From contig NW_003135350.1 in the NCBI RefSeq assembly GCF_000003605.2, positions 126,232 to 176,357 on the forward strand: a DNA stretch of 50,126 nucleotides, written 5' to 3'. The translations under genes and the position numbers were made by a program. Under the pieces are notes generated by a model, which saw only the letters and a program-made list of their open reading frames with translations, did not search any database and was not told the DNA's origin. Source of the stretch: Saccoglossus kowalevskii. Lineage: Eukaryota > Hemichordata > Enteropneusta > Harrimaniidae. Positions 13,101 through 28,100 of this stretch are shown here, in pieces (the first letter of the stretch is position 1; the number at the start of each line of letters is the position of its first letter).

Positions 13101-16100
13101 GAGGACAAAACAAATTATCAAAAATGCGTAAAATATTTGAAGAGCTCATTTCTTGAATAGCTAACCTAAAATTGTCACTAAAGAGATGGTCCATGTGTAG
13201 TAAAATAATTTAGTATGTATTGAAATAGTGATATTCAGAGTTCACTAGAAAATTTGTCATTTCAGTTAGGAAAACATGATGCATTGTCTAAAAATTCATT
13301 ATACGAAAACGAAGCCTAGAAGTATGATGGCAAAATGATTACCCTGCATGGGATGTGTATGTTGCAATTATTATGCAAAAACATATTTGAAAACAAAATT
13401 AAAAACAACTTAAATTCATCAAGCATTGGAACATGTCACAGAAAATAAAATGACAGTTATCATATTTTTGAAGCGAGACACGTGATGACTTTTCGAGATG
13501 TGTAAAATATTGATGCTATGTGACCAAAGCCTAGAGTGACATGCCTAGATGATGAAATACTTTGTATTGCCATCGTTGAAGGATTTGTTTGGGTAATGTA
13601 GAAACAAAAATAATTTTCCTAATTGCTGATTTATTTTTGACACTGCACATTAAATGTGAATATGTTGTTTTTGAGATGAGGAATTAAAGTATAAATAGGA
13701 GAAGCATTATTCTGACAATGATTTCATGTTTTTTAGATGAGTGAACCAAAGTGCAGTTTGAAAATGGAATGTTTTTTTACATTAATCTTTCTCGGGGAAT
13801 GTAGCACTAACATGTTGAGAGGGTCTTTTGAATGACAAGAACCTTCTGTAGAAATTACTAGTTAACCTGGGTCATGTGGAGGAGTTGAGGAAAATATATA
13901 TAATTTGCCTTTCTTATTACCGGTATTTGCTGCAACCATTTTCAAATTCTCAATTCTGCCTCGGCGATATCACAAATATCACAGAAAAATGGAACAAATT
14001 AACAGTGAAAATGTGTTATCTGATGAATATTTGATTGTTTTACAAGCTACTTGAGAATAAAAGCTGCATCTAACGTCGACAAAGAAAGCATGAAACACCA
14101 TGGCAACAACATTGAAATTTGGTTAATTTTGTAGACAAGCCATACCTGAGAGAGTTGACCTTTAGTTAATGCTTGACCTATGTGTATTGTATTGTTAAAG
14201 TACAGGATAAAACATAATTAACCCAGTCATTTTGAAAGTCATCACGTTATTTCTTCTCTTCCAACCTTTCCTTGTTGACTGAATCGTCCAATCTACACTA
14301 TCTATACTCAAGCAAAACTAAATCCATTAAAAAAAGAAAGAAAAAAAAAAATGAAATAACAACCTCTTGAATGTGAAGAACTCCTGGGATACAGGGTATG
14401 AAAAACATGCAATTATCACCAAAAAATGAACAGTTTCTTGTGTTTTCATCCCGCTAGTTTTTATTATGAAATACATCCATCTCTGGAGGAGACATTTGTT
14501 AAATTACATTTCAAAAGCATGCACGGATGTTTCTTAGAAATGAAAAGGACACTAGATTTTTTGTGGGCGAATTAAACAGATTGTAACCCTGACGTAACGC
14601 AATTATTTTATTTGTTGGTTTGTTAAACACCAACCATTGACTTTTGTGTACTGACTACTGTACCTGCATCAACTTCAGTGATCAAACTTCTATCCCAAAT
14701 ATTAATTCCAAATGAAGTTTTATGAAAAGGAAAATGTTGTGTAATTAACAGGCCTGAGTTCATACATTGTACAATCGTTGTCATGGTAACAACATTGACA
14801 TGTATTGCTTCACTCTGGGCCTTATAACAGAACAAATACTGAACCTGGCCGGAAAATAAAATGTTGCATTACATGTTCCGAGACATAAATTGATTACATT
14901 TTTTGACAAATTACATTTTGAGAAGCACCCTTTAAATTGCCCAATCCTGTGAAGATGAAAATGATAATTTGGAGATGTTCCTTTCCTATTTGTGGTAATA
15001 TGGAGATGTTCCCTTTCTGAACCCAAATGAGCGTTATGTAAAACGTCTGTACATGTATGGAACTTACATCGTCCCTTTTATTCAATCAACTCGGCTTGTG
15101 GGTTTCCTGTGCGGGAAATTAAATCATGGCTGACCATACTTTGCTTGTCAGTACCTTCAAATTAGTACAATGATACCAATCATAAGATATTCTCAAGTAC
15201 GAACACCTAGCGTGTGAAATTGATCATGTACTTAGAGGCGACTCCTTATTCTGAGTTAGAAACCAGCGTGTGGCAGTTGGTATTAAGTCTTCTCTCTTGT
15301 ACGACTATCTCGCTTCTCAATTAGTTTAACTACTCGCTACATCATGCTATATCACAATTGCTCTTTAGTCAGAATATAATTTAGCCCCAGATGCGTTATA
15401 ACTAGAGAGATTTCATTTTCAGGAAGTCATCTTAGGAAATTACATTGGTATTTATGGCTATTTGCTGATGAAGCAATTTCTGTGGTTCCACAAGTCTGGG
15501 TCGGTCTCCTCGTTATTTTGTGCTTTTCATTTTATTGCCTTGACCCCCCCTGTATTTACCCTCCAGGTGCTGTCACTACGTTGCCTAATGTGGAATTACC
15601 ATATTCTAGAACTCGCCGCATTCTCTTCAAAGACATAAATGACGAATGCATGAACCTCTCTAATCAAACACTAATTCATTCCCATCTCAAGTAAATTTGA
15701 ATACTTTCTAATCACATTTAAAACTCGATCTCCCTCTTGAATTTTTTCGGCATCACTCTGATGTGCATCTCTTGAGCGCTGTTCGTTTCAAACCACCTGA
15801 CTGCGCTTGCAAACTCCTCATCCTTATTTTAATACTCAAACAACACATTAAAGACGAGTTAATTTCAGTCGTACATGTATATATATTTGCATGGACGATG
15901 ATACGCTGTCAACTAGCGCAGTGATTACTTGGCGCCTCTATTATGACACGCTTCATTTCTCACTCTTCCCAGTCAGTTGATAACAACTCATGCTCGTCTG
16001 TGTGTCGCTATGGTACATATACTATTTATATATAATCTTGCGAAAATATACCGCTACAAAAAATTAATTGTAAAATTGTGGTAAATTTATTTTCTCACAG

Positions 16101-19100
16101 AACACTCATTTCTCATCTAGCATTGATGAGAAATAAATGTACATCTTTCATTTCATTTCTCTTATCATTAATAAAGAACTCATATGACCTATTACTAACC
16201 ACATTCAGGGAAGTGAGTGGAGGCTGCCCTTGACTGATCTCATCCCTTCTTGCATGATCAGATTTTGTTGATTCACTTACATTGCTCGCTACGCTGATTT
16301 TCGTCTTTAATGTTGTATATCGTTTTTGTTACATTTGTGATTCGTCATTATTTGCTCCAAATTGTTGATAATAAACTCGTGTTTATACTGTTATTAGCTG
16401 TTCTAAAAATGGCGCACATTCCTTCTGGTAAATTTATATAAGGTTTGAGATGTCCGAACTGAGTAGCATCTTTGCCGCATTCTGATTATGGTTTTCAGAA
16501 TTCTGATTTATAAGTACCTGGGTCTGCTAGACGTGATTGCTTCTGATGTGCCACGCCCACTTGCTGTTTTTAAGTCAGCTGATATTGTGACTATACTTTC
16601 TAAGCAAGTGATCACTCCTATAGCTTATCACCTGTCTTGAAACCAGACTTAGAAGAGCTAATTATGGAAGAGATTTTAATAGCTTATCTCTCCTAATCAC
16701 TTACATAACTGTAGCCAGGAGAGCTAGTAGCTCCCAGGCTGTTTTCAAAGGCAAGACCAGGTTTTTATAGGTGTATGTGCCTCACAAAGTGTTTTTGAGA
16801 TAAGTTTGGTTCCTGTTGTGTTTGTGAGTGCATGTGAGGTTTTTTTGGGGAGGGGAAGCAGATGGTTTAAATTTACAAAACATGGATGAGGTTGGTTGTT
16901 TATCCTCCCAAAACATGATACATGTAGTTGAGTATTCACACTTTGTATTTAATATAATCTACAGACATCTTTTACTTCCAGTGGATAAAATGTGATGCTG
17001 ACGGCTTGGATGAATATATTTACCGGAAAGATTAGCAATAAAGTTGCCCTTTAAGAAGTAATTATCAAGAAGTACCTTGTTAAAAATGCGGTATAAATTA
17101 ATCACACCGCTGCAAAACCAGATATCAAACGCAAAATCTTAAAAAATAAGTCATTTCCTTGTAATAAGACATAAGTGGCATCTACTATTAGAAAGTTGAA
17201 TTGAATAATTTTCTTGTAACGATTGATGCGGCCCGCCTTTTATTCACTCTCGCTACTCAAGAAAATCACTTTCTTCAGAAAATTGCTAATAACGTCTTAC
17301 TAATCTTAGGATCTTATCCCTTTCATTGTATTCACTGACGCTATATCTATCCGCGTTAACATCATTTCAGACATACATCCGACTTTCCTAGACCTTCAGG
17401 CCTCAACTCTGCTGAAGTGAGGATTTCTCTCTCATCTGATCCTAATACTTGGAGTAATAGTGAAAGTTTCTTAATATCATTGATGTTCATAAAGTATTAG
17501 CTGGGATTTTTAGTTAACTGGTCTACTTAATCCATTTATTGTGCAATTGTTTCTGAGAATCTGTTTTCTTCTCTAGATTGTGATTATTATTAAAGTGAGC
17601 CTCATTTGCTTAATTAATTCTAGTATTTAATCATTTTTTGAAATGTTGTACACATTGATACTGTGTATGTACCTGACTTACATGTAGCTCCTAATTCTCT
17701 CAGAGCATGAACAAGAGTTAGATTGACAACTTCCCTAAGTCCAATAATCCAGCAAAATCAACGCAGATGCATTTTGTGATAATTAACTGAAATTTAGAAA
17801 ATCAGAGAAAATTGTCAACAACTGCAAGGTATCTTTAATATTTTAAAACGTGAGACAACATATGACTCATGATATCACTGAAATTCAAGTATTCAATGTT
17901 TAACACTTATGGAGGACAAGGGGCATGTACAGATGCCAAACTAAAGTAAACATCATCTGAAAGCCTACATGTATGTCATGTGACATTATAGGTACATAAA
18001 CAATCGTGCATGTAGGGGTGAATGTAACCATTATTTAGATAAAGTAGGGGGTACCATTGTCTCTTCTGGACAGCTTCAAAACCAGTTAACCTTTTTGTTT
18101 CTTTGTATCCCCCCATGAATTTATTTCCATTTTCGGTTTTATTTTCTAATTTCTATGTTAATTTCTGATGAAATAGACATGATGAAGCTGTTCACAGGTC
18201 TTGATATGTCACGCTCTTACCAGCATCTATTATAGTGCTGCTGTGACAAAGGTTGCCGCTACGATAAGAAGATTTCGGTTCTCTATCATACTCGCTTGTA
18301 TTTCATCAAAATATGCGGTTCCCAATAATTGTGAAATAAGATTATTAAACTTGCATTTATGCTCACATATACTGAAATCAAAGGTTCTTTTTTTTTAATC
18401 TGATTATGGTCCATGTATCTGTTGGGAAGACATTTTGTACGGTAACCCGTATGCTCCACTAAGCCTCTTATAGGTTTATGAAATATACAGTCTGGAGTCT
18501 GTCTGAGTTTAGATTAATGAGTTAGGGAAAATAGTAATGTACTTGTCTGAAACCTGCCAACTTTCTAACACCACTAAAAGTTAGTTATAAATCTTATTGG
18601 GTTGCCAGGAATGTTTACTGCATCTGATTTGATGTGTCAGGAGTGCAATGGATGCTGGGTGATTACTTGATCAGGAGTGCAATGGATTCTGGGTAATTAC
18701 TTGATCATGCAATGGATGCTGGGTAATTACTTGATCAGGAGTGAAATGAATGCTGGCTATTTATTTGATCAGGAGTGCAATGGATGCTGGGTAATTACTT
18801 GATCAGGAGTGCAATGGATTCTGGGTATTTACTTGATCAGGAGTGCAATGGATGCTGGGTAATTACTTGATCAGGATTGCAATGGATACAGGGTAATTAC
18901 TTGATCATGAGTGCAATGGATACTGGGTAATTACAATACCAAGCAAAATTATTTCAATATCAAAAGTTTGTAATTCCTATTGTAATTTTTGTTTGCACAT
19001 GTGTTTTTTTTAAATTAAGTTTTCATGAATAATTAACCATGTGATATAATTTGTGAACTATTCTATAATGCTATTATTTCCTTTTTTGGTCAAAACCAAT

Positions 19101-22100
19101 TGTGATTCTGAAAAAAAAAAATGCCGTAAGTCCCTGTTGCAATGAATTCAGTAATCAGATGTTTTATGTCCATTCTGTTTGCTTCCTCCACCAGAAGCAC
19201 CTGTCCACAAGAAACCGATTAACATTGTTTACCATCTGGATTACCTAACCACATTGCTGGCTCATTTACCTATTATTAATTAAATCTTAGAATCATTATC
19301 TACACCTAAATACTCCTGAATCCTTTCTTTACACATACATGATTAAAAAAAATCAATTGCTGAAATTTTTTTCAATCTTTTAAGAAATTTGGTGTAAAAT
19401 TTTGCAAATTTTTGTATATTTCTATAAATTCATTCCTACATTTTGTGCAAAATTGATATTGGTTACTTGTCCTAATAACAATTTGTGAACAATTATAAAA
19501 CAAACTTAGGATATTTTGTTAAAGTGTCAAAAATTGACTTTGGCATTGAAAGGATATCAAGAGGAAATATCGCAATCTTTTGTGGAATGTCTGAAGTTTA
19601 CATTCAGTAATTATGAATCTGTAATGTACATTTTATCTTTATTTTCCATCAATATTCCTGTATCCTTTTCTATCCTATTTGTCATCTAGGTAAATTATAT
19701 GCATTTCTAATGGATTAAAATGTCATTCGTGTCTGAATATTTGGCGCCCTATCACAATGCTACTTCCCTACACGTCTGTGTTAGCTACTGTCAGAACCAA
19801 GTCCATGAAAAATAGCTTGCTGTTTATAAAATTATTTGAACTATTCAGCAATATGAACAAACAATTACCTTCAAAGCACATGTTTTTCTCTCACCCAAGG
19901 CATTTGTCATACAATTGACGTCATCCTCCCTCCCCCTTGTTTCTGTTAACAAATCGTCTGTTGGCTTTGAAGCGTTTATTCATGCTGTGCTTGTATTTGA
20001 TTGGTTAAAGTTTAATGATATTTTAAACGTGCATCTAAGAAGGCATGTTTTGTTGGTTATGTACGGCCTGAACACATTGTTCTTTCTGATTTATCCCGCA
20101 TTTGAGGCAAATAGCTTAAATGCCTCCCCCATGAATGCAGTCAGCTTGTTCCAAGTTTATCATTATAATCGGTATTGATCGTAACAGAACTACCACGTTG
20201 TATGATTGACAGGCTTTAGAACTCTTTTGGTCTTTAGAATTGGATACCGACTCATTAATGGGTAAAATTCAAAACATTTTCTGAACTTTTGAGAAAAAAG
20301 ATGTTTTTGGGTGAAACTTAACCTCCATTGTTTACTAAAAAGAGTTTGTATACCTTGTCTTTCCATCCAACATTGGCAGTTTGGTTAATTGATTCATATA
20401 TGATTTGAATAAAGCTACGGTTGGTTTTCCTCTCATTTGTCAAACAACCAGTTTATACTTTGTCTCCCCCTTCCAATAAGATGGGAAAAAAAGAAAAAGA
20501 AAGTAAATTGGCGCGTACACAAAGAATCTCCATCACTATTCATCCATAGCATCCTGTTACTATAGTGATGTGATGTCTCCACTGGATGAGAAAGATAACA
20601 GTTATGAATTTATTTCGTACTTCAGTAATTTTGTATAAACTACAGTTTAACGCTTGATAAATATGTGCCATGTAATAACATTCAGGTCACTCCTTCAGCT
20701 TGAATATTTGTTATCGTCGCAATTTTTTTTTAATGGCATAACTGTCACCGATTGCTACTCACAGTATGCTAGCATGAAATTTTCAAACTTTTTAATTGTT
20801 GCTATTTTGTCATGTCTGTTACCTCCCTAATGGATGAGTTGTCAATAAATTACTGCGTTTCTTGGCGATTAGTCACATTTCACGCCAATTCATCATTTGT
20901 GCGTCTCCCTCCCCCATTATTTCTTTTCGAAGATTAGCTATTCTTTCCCCCGCAAAAGGTTCACTTGTAAATAAATCTCTGCAATTTGTTTTAATGAGTT
21001 TATGAAAATAAATGAATTTTAGCACAACAAATATTGTAAAAGTCTGAAAACATATTATATTTGCATTACTGCACATAGTTTTTATGCCTAAATTTTCTCT
21101 TCACAAAATTTCAAATTCTTTGGTTTTCAACTTTTTTGTTCCAAAATTATAATTTCACAAAAATAGTACTCCAAAAATTCATTAAAAAATGTTGAGTAAC
21201 CACAGTAACCATGCACTGCACTGCATTTTTACATTTTACCGAATATTCTGCTGTATGCCATTTTGACCAGGGCCCTGTCAACAAAAATGATGCTTTCGTT
21301 AATGTTCACTGATTTTTCCCCAAAAAAAAGATAAATAAAAAAAATGACTTCTGAAATATAAATGCTGATATATACAAGTATAGTGTAAGTAATATACAAG
21401 ATGTTCCGGAATCATTGGTGTTCCTGAATACAAGCATGCAGTGGTTACTAATACAGGTTGCCCTCATTCGATATTCACTTGTTCTCATTAATCTTACACT
21501 GTTCGTCATCAATTCCACCCATTGATCAATGGTCTGCACAAACTTCCTGTCTCTATGTCGTTATTACTTGCCCCCTCTTACTCTAACTGATCACTGTAAT
21601 TTAATAGCAATACCCTTGTAAAGAAGACACCCATAATATCGCGTAGCGTGTATTCATTTGTATTCGTGTGTTATTTACAGATTGAAAGTCGACTTTAAAT
21701 CGTTATTATTTTGATGAAATGTGTGCGATTCATTCACATTTCAGTTACGTCACTGTGACTTTTTACTTGTACATAACATTTTAATTTTACCTGTATTTTA
21801 GAAACATTTCTCAGTATTATCATTTTGCTCTTTATTGTTCTTCTTATTGGAAAGATTCAATTTTTTTTTTTTTTAAGTGAACATTTTTTAATTATTGAGA
21901 TTTGTAAATTATGAGTGTCTTTAATCGAAGTTCTACTGCTATCAGAGGACGTCACACAATAATCAACGAAAATCTTATTTCGAGAACAGATTGATAAATA
22001 TTGTTTATTAAAAAAATTGAATCTGGTATTAATATTCAACTATATTTTTAAATGATTTCTCAGACTACCACCATCAATAAAAAGCCTCAGATGGAGCTTG

Positions 22101-25100
22101 ACTTCTTTTTGCTCCTTGTTGACATTCATAATATTGTTTGATTTAAGCTGGTCAGAGTGTAGAAACCTCTTAGATCATTGTTTTAATGAAGTCCATTTGT
22201 ACACATCATTTGTGTGTCTGTCTGTCTGTCTGCGTGTTTTTCCCTCCATGGTGCCGTGGTGTCTGTGAACCTGACGTTAGCGCTTGTTTCACATTAATCA
22301 TTCACGTTCTCTGTCAGCTTAAGTGAAATTCGACACCATCCTGTCGGTGTCTTTGGTAATGGCTTCTTTGTACAATAGCATCAAAGTTTTACAATTGTTA
22401 TTCATTGTCTTTTTTGCCACTTTGGTTTTGGTCATATACATGTATTACCATAGTATTTTCTCTATTAGTAGCGCATACATTTATATACATGTATTACCAT
22501 AGTATTTTCTCTATTAGTAGCGCATACATTTATATACATGTATTGCCATAGTATTTTCTCTATTAGTAGCGCATACATTTATATACATGTATTACCATAG
22601 TATTTTCTCTATTAGAAGAGCACACATTTATATACATGTATTACCATAGTATTTTCTCTATTAGTAGCGCATACATTTATATACATGTATTGCCATAGTA
22701 TTTTCTCTATTAGTAGGGCATACATTTATATACATGTATTACCATAGTATTTTCTCTATTAGTAGCGCATACATTTATATACATGTATTACCATAGTATT
22801 TTCTCTATTAGTAGCGCATACATTTATATACATGTATTATCATAGTATTTTCTCTATTAGTAGCGCATACATTTATATACATGTATTACCATAGTATTTT
22901 CTCTATTAGTAGGGCATACATTTATATACATGTATTACCATAGTATTTTCTCTATTAGTAGGGCATACATTTATATACATGTATTACCATAGTATTTTCT
23001 CTATTAGTAGCGCATACATTTATATACATGTATTACCATAGTATTTTCTCTATTAGTAGCGCATACATTTATGTACGTTACAGGTGTGTTTCTATGTGTT
23101 TTATTTTAATCATTCAAACAGTTTTTAGTTTACACATATTCCTATTGGAGATGTGCTTCATATAGATAGGTAGTCTTTTTTTAATATGAAAAAAAAAGTT
23201 TATTTCTTTTTTAGTATGAAAAAAAAATATTTTTTTTCTATTTCATCTTTTTTGAAAATAAGTAGTAGTTTTATGAATAATAATATTTACATGTATGGCT
23301 TTGTTGCGATCCAATTCTGTACAATTGTTAATTGTGACAGCACCCTAACTGTCGTAAAGTGGTCACTAATGTTGATTTTCAAATATTTTCTTATTATTTC
23401 TGTCAGAAATATTCTCTGAATTTGTAAAACTGTAAAAAAATCTGTAAAATAATAAAGCTGCTTGGGAAGAGATTTGCGATGAAAATAAAGCTGCTGAAAC
23501 GTGCATCTACGAATGAAAGGACGACAAATATTCAAAATCTGTTAATTCTTAGATTTTCTAGAAATTCCCTGACATCATGGTGACTCCTACAAATTTGCAA
23601 TTTTGTGATATTTTCCCAATTCACAGGATGTTACCGGTATATGTATATATTAATTATCTATGCAAAACTTAGAGCATTTTCACCAGCATGCCAAACATTT
23701 TTTCCAGCAAACAATCCATTTTTCCTCTGGACGTTTCATGGTATTGGCTAACAATGCTATGAAATACATAACAAAATGGCAGATGCATTCAATAACATTT
23801 TGTGCTACTGAACAACTGGTCGCTATATGCTCCATATTTTACTAAGTATTTTTATTTGTTCCAGGTTACCTGATGGATTCACTCAGTTACTCAACCTGAC
23901 CCACTTGTATCTTAATGACACATTCCTCGACTATTTACCAGCTAATTTTGGAAGATTAGTGAAACTCAAAATATTGGAGATCCGTGAAAACCATCTCAAG
24001 TCACTGCCAAAGTATGTATGCTAATATAGNNNNNNNNNNNNNNNNNNNNNNNNNNNNNNNNNNNNNNNNNNNNNNNNNNNNNNNNNNNNNNNNNNNNNNN
24101 NNNNNNNNNNNNNNNNNNNNNNNNNNNNNNNNNNNNNNNNNNNNNNNNNNNNNNNNNNNNNNNNNNNNNNNNNNNNNNNNNNNNNNNNNNNNNNNNNNNN
24201 NNNNNNNNNNNNNNNNNNNNNNNNNNNNNNNNNNNNNNNNNNNNNNNNNNNNNNNNNNNNNNNNNNNNNNNNNNNNNNNNNNNNNNNNNNNNNNNNNNNN
24301 NNNNNNNNNNNNNNNNNNNNNNNNNNNNNNNNNNNNNNNNNNNNNNNNNNNNNNNNNNNNNNTAATATTCTATTGTTTGTTCATCAGCCTGAAGTTGTTG
24401 GTACACTTGTGAATTTAACAGAATTGTGGGTAGATTCAAATACTCTTTCAAAAATACCCTCAGTAAGTATATCTCATCACCATAGCGATAAACTTTGTAT
24501 TCTACTTGTTGATAAGCAGACAGATTTGAAATTAAAAATAAAATTATTATATTTTGAACATTTCTGATGATAACGTGTTTGTGCTTTTGTTTCAGTTTAT
24601 CGGTAACTTAAAGCGACTGCAGTATTTTGATGGATCCAAAAATAAAATAGAATCTCTGCCACCGGAAGTGGATGGACTTGAGTCCCTCACAGATATGCAT
24701 TTATCAACAAATTGTCTCAAACTGCTTCCAGAAAGTATCGGTAAGTGCGGTTATTCTGAGATAATTCCTAAAATAATTAATATTGCATTGTGGGAAGCTT
24801 TGTTGCTTCAAAATGAGGCTTAATAGGTTGTCAATGGATATGCAAATCAGGGCTCCAGCAAAGGGTCAAAGTTCATTCCCATGGCTACTTTCACATGCTT
24901 GTCTAGACTTAGAGCCTTTTTCTGAAAAAGGATGCACTACATTCCTAGAAAGCGTCAGGGAAAGACACAAACCTAAATATTTGTTGTTTTTATTTGCAGG
25001 TAAACTCAGTAAACTAAGTACTCTAAAAGTTGATGACAATCAGTTGTCTATGTTACCATACTCTATTGGTGGAATGATATCTATGGAGGAACTGATATTG

Positions 25101-28100
25101 AACATGAATGATTTACAAGAATTGCCACCGAGTATCGGACTCTTAAGAAATATACGCCATCTAAACGTGGATGATAATTTACTTTTTGACCTTCCATCCG
25201 AGGTGAGTTTTATGAAGATACCCCCAAACAATAATTGTGGGAATGCAAACTTGCTCATTAGATTATTATTAAAAGCAAGATTTAGGATACATTTTTTTGT
25301 GTGTGTTCTGTATTGAGGATTTATACATTTTTCAATAATATTTATTCATTTTGTAATACCTGTCTGTGGTTTTGTTGATATGTTTTTGCTTTTCAAATAT
25401 TGCATTTTTTTGAGATGCTATATGTTCTTGTATTTTGAAATTAGTACTCACTTTTCTATTGGCAAATTAGTAAGTTTACTGTGATGATATGTGTAGTGTA
25501 TTTTTGGTGTCAGATGAACATAACATTACATGAATGATCTGTAAAAACAGAATCACAGATGACAATAATAAGATGGTACTGTCAAAATGTACAAATTGTT
25601 CTCTTTGCGCATAATTCCTATATAGCCTTAGGAGTACATGTGCTCAGGTAAATAATAGGGATATGTAGATCAGCATAATGTATATCCAACATACAATAAA
25701 TGTGATTGTTGGTCAATGTGCATCTAATAGAACAAATATGGTATTATTTATCACTTCTAAAGGCCAAAGGTCACACATCCTGGTACTTTCTTGTGACAGA
25801 TTTGCTATAAATGAGAATTTCCTGATTTTTCCCAAAATGCAAGCTGTTTAACGTACAACATTGTTTAACACATGGCAGGTATTGAGATGTTGGTAATCAG
25901 TAATTATTGCTTGGGAATGCCAGGATGTGTGACCTTTAGGGATCATGCATAATGCCAGGATGTGTGACCTTTAGGGGTCACATGTGACAAATATTTTGGT
26001 GGGATGTACTGTAGTGATTAGAAGATCCAAAACTTGTCATTTACATGCAATCTATTGTATTCTATAGCTTGGTAGCTGTTCTCACATTCGTCTTCTCTCC
26101 CTCCGGGGGAATAAACTTGAAGTGTTGCCTGATGAACTTGGAAGGATATCCCGGCTAACTGTTGTCAACCTTAGCAATAATCGTCTCAAGTATCTACCAT
26201 TCAACTTCTGCAAATTAAAGAATTTACAAGCATTGTGGCTTTCTGACAACCAGGTAACCTCTAATTTTTATATTGACAATTTTTTATCAAAAAACAAACA
26301 GAAATTGTTAGTATAAAGCAAACTTTATTTGTAGTTATAAATGGGTATAAAATAAAGACATAATGTTTAGTTTTATGAAATAAAGCTCCTATAAAAATAA
26401 TTTCAGGAGTTTTTCTTGAAAAGAAATTGTTTGCACTGACTAAACACAAACAAAGTTGGCAGATTTGTGTCCAAATTAATAATTCTGTATTCCTTTTGAA
26501 ACAAAAATAGGAAATGTTGTTGCCTCCGTTTAATAAGTTGAATGTCTGTGACGGATCTTTAGCTTCGCACATTTGCTGAATTATTTGCCTTTCTTACAGT
26601 CTAAACCACTGATACCACTTCAAACAGATTGGGATGAATACTATCAAAACAGGATACTGACGTGTTTCATGTTTCCACAACAACCAAGGCTTCCTGATGA
26701 CGGTAACATAAACTCATATCTGCTTGTAAAAATATTAATGCATGGGCTCTTCGAACAAATGAAGTAACAGCGCCCTACAGAGTGCTACAGGATTTTTTAA
26801 AAAATATATGAACATGAGCCCTCAGAGTCTGACATCCCGATACTTTTGTTTTTGACAAAATTATTATATAGTAATTTTGAACAATTTTTAAAACTACAAA
26901 TAATTACAAGTTTGTGACAAATTCTTTGAAGACACTTTGTATGTACTGTCCCATTAATAGTGCTCTTATTTGCTGTTTTCAGAAATTTATTTTAGTGATG
27001 GAGAAAGTTTTCATCCCTCACTTTGGGAAGAAGAAAGAAGGGCAAAAAAACAGATTATGTTCGATGTCAACGACTCAGAGTCAGAGGTGAGAATTGTTAT
27101 TAGCGTTACAATTGTGTTTTTTGTACAATTTTTAATCATACGGGTACTGAAAAAAACAAACTGTTATTGTATTGTATTGTTATATCAAGTACCGGTAAGC
27201 AGTCAACTATGGTAAGTGTCAATTCTGACAGACAGCATTACTGTTTGTGTGTTTGTGCTCAAGTGCATAAAGTTGAATTGTCAGCAAAATTTTTTTTGAA
27301 GCCTTTGACATGTCAAATACTCTATGTACTGTAATAAATGCAACTGCTATGGGATTCACAAGATATTGCCTTGCCAATAAGCGAATATCATGGAACAGCT
27401 CCTTAGATTCTGTTATGATTGAGCTTTCAGCATCCTAGGGTGTCGTCAAGCCACCAAATCACACACAAGATGGACTATGTAACGAAATTAATATTCGATA
27501 CGAGGCATTTTCAATAAAATTAGTCTGAGATGCAAACCAGAATCTTGAGTTGACTCGAACTTCAAACATTGTATACTTCTTAGGTTAATTGTGTTTTGCA
27601 CTCACCCAAAACAGAATTCAAACAGCAAAGCATGATGGGATTTATTGTGCTTGAGACAATAAATAGCTAATTTGATTTAGTACGCAACATGTCAGCTTTG
27701 GATTAGTATATTTTGCAAATACTATAACCTTTTTGGTCAAATTACTCAAAATTATTTAACTAAGTTCTGTTGACAATACAACTTTAATATATCTGCCCAG
27801 GTAAGTAAAATTGAAAACGGCAGTGTTATTTGTGGTGTTTCATTGAGTGTTTAATTCCTGTTCAGATAAGTGTAACAAATTCAATGTATGTTTTCAAATG
27901 AGTGTTCAACTTGTGTTCAGATGCATTAACTCAGAATGAGTGCTATTATTGGTGTTCTAATGGGCATTTCATTTGAATGTAAAGTAAGTCAAATCGGAAA
28001 GAGTGTTATTGTGTTCATTTATTGTTCAATTCTCAGTACTAGTTTTGAGGATTAAATGTCAAAATTACAGAGAAAATGTTAAATAAAATTCCAGACTCAT

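Larger units (their letters stand above)
6744..23864 (+). other. Intron 3 of the LAP gene (about 17 kb)
   Basis: The largest intron, splitting LRR5 from LRR6. It contains an AG microsatellite, a 48-bp direct duplication, an inverted-repeat (TIR) element (8466-8660), a 47-bp-arm hairpin (9672-9809), a 230-bp assembly gap, a 34-bp minisatellite (18637-18934) and a 49-bp minisatellite (22435-23073). 12200-18600 and 18950-22400 show no feature I can support. The short open frames there lack splice context and homology. Confidence 0.85.

Noticed and set aside
18637-23073. Regular tandem units resembling a CRISPR array
   Set aside because: Units are directly abutting minisatellites without unique spacers, in a eukaryotic intron.
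23984-24451. Open frames on both strands across the second assembly gap
   Set aside because: Artefacts of N. The real exons end at 24011 and resume at 24388.
24783-25316. 177-aa open frame extending exon 8 leftwards through intron 7
   Set aside because: Intron 7 has good GT-AG sites and the LRR sequence joins perfectly when it is removed; the extension has no LRR character and is out of frame with exon 7.
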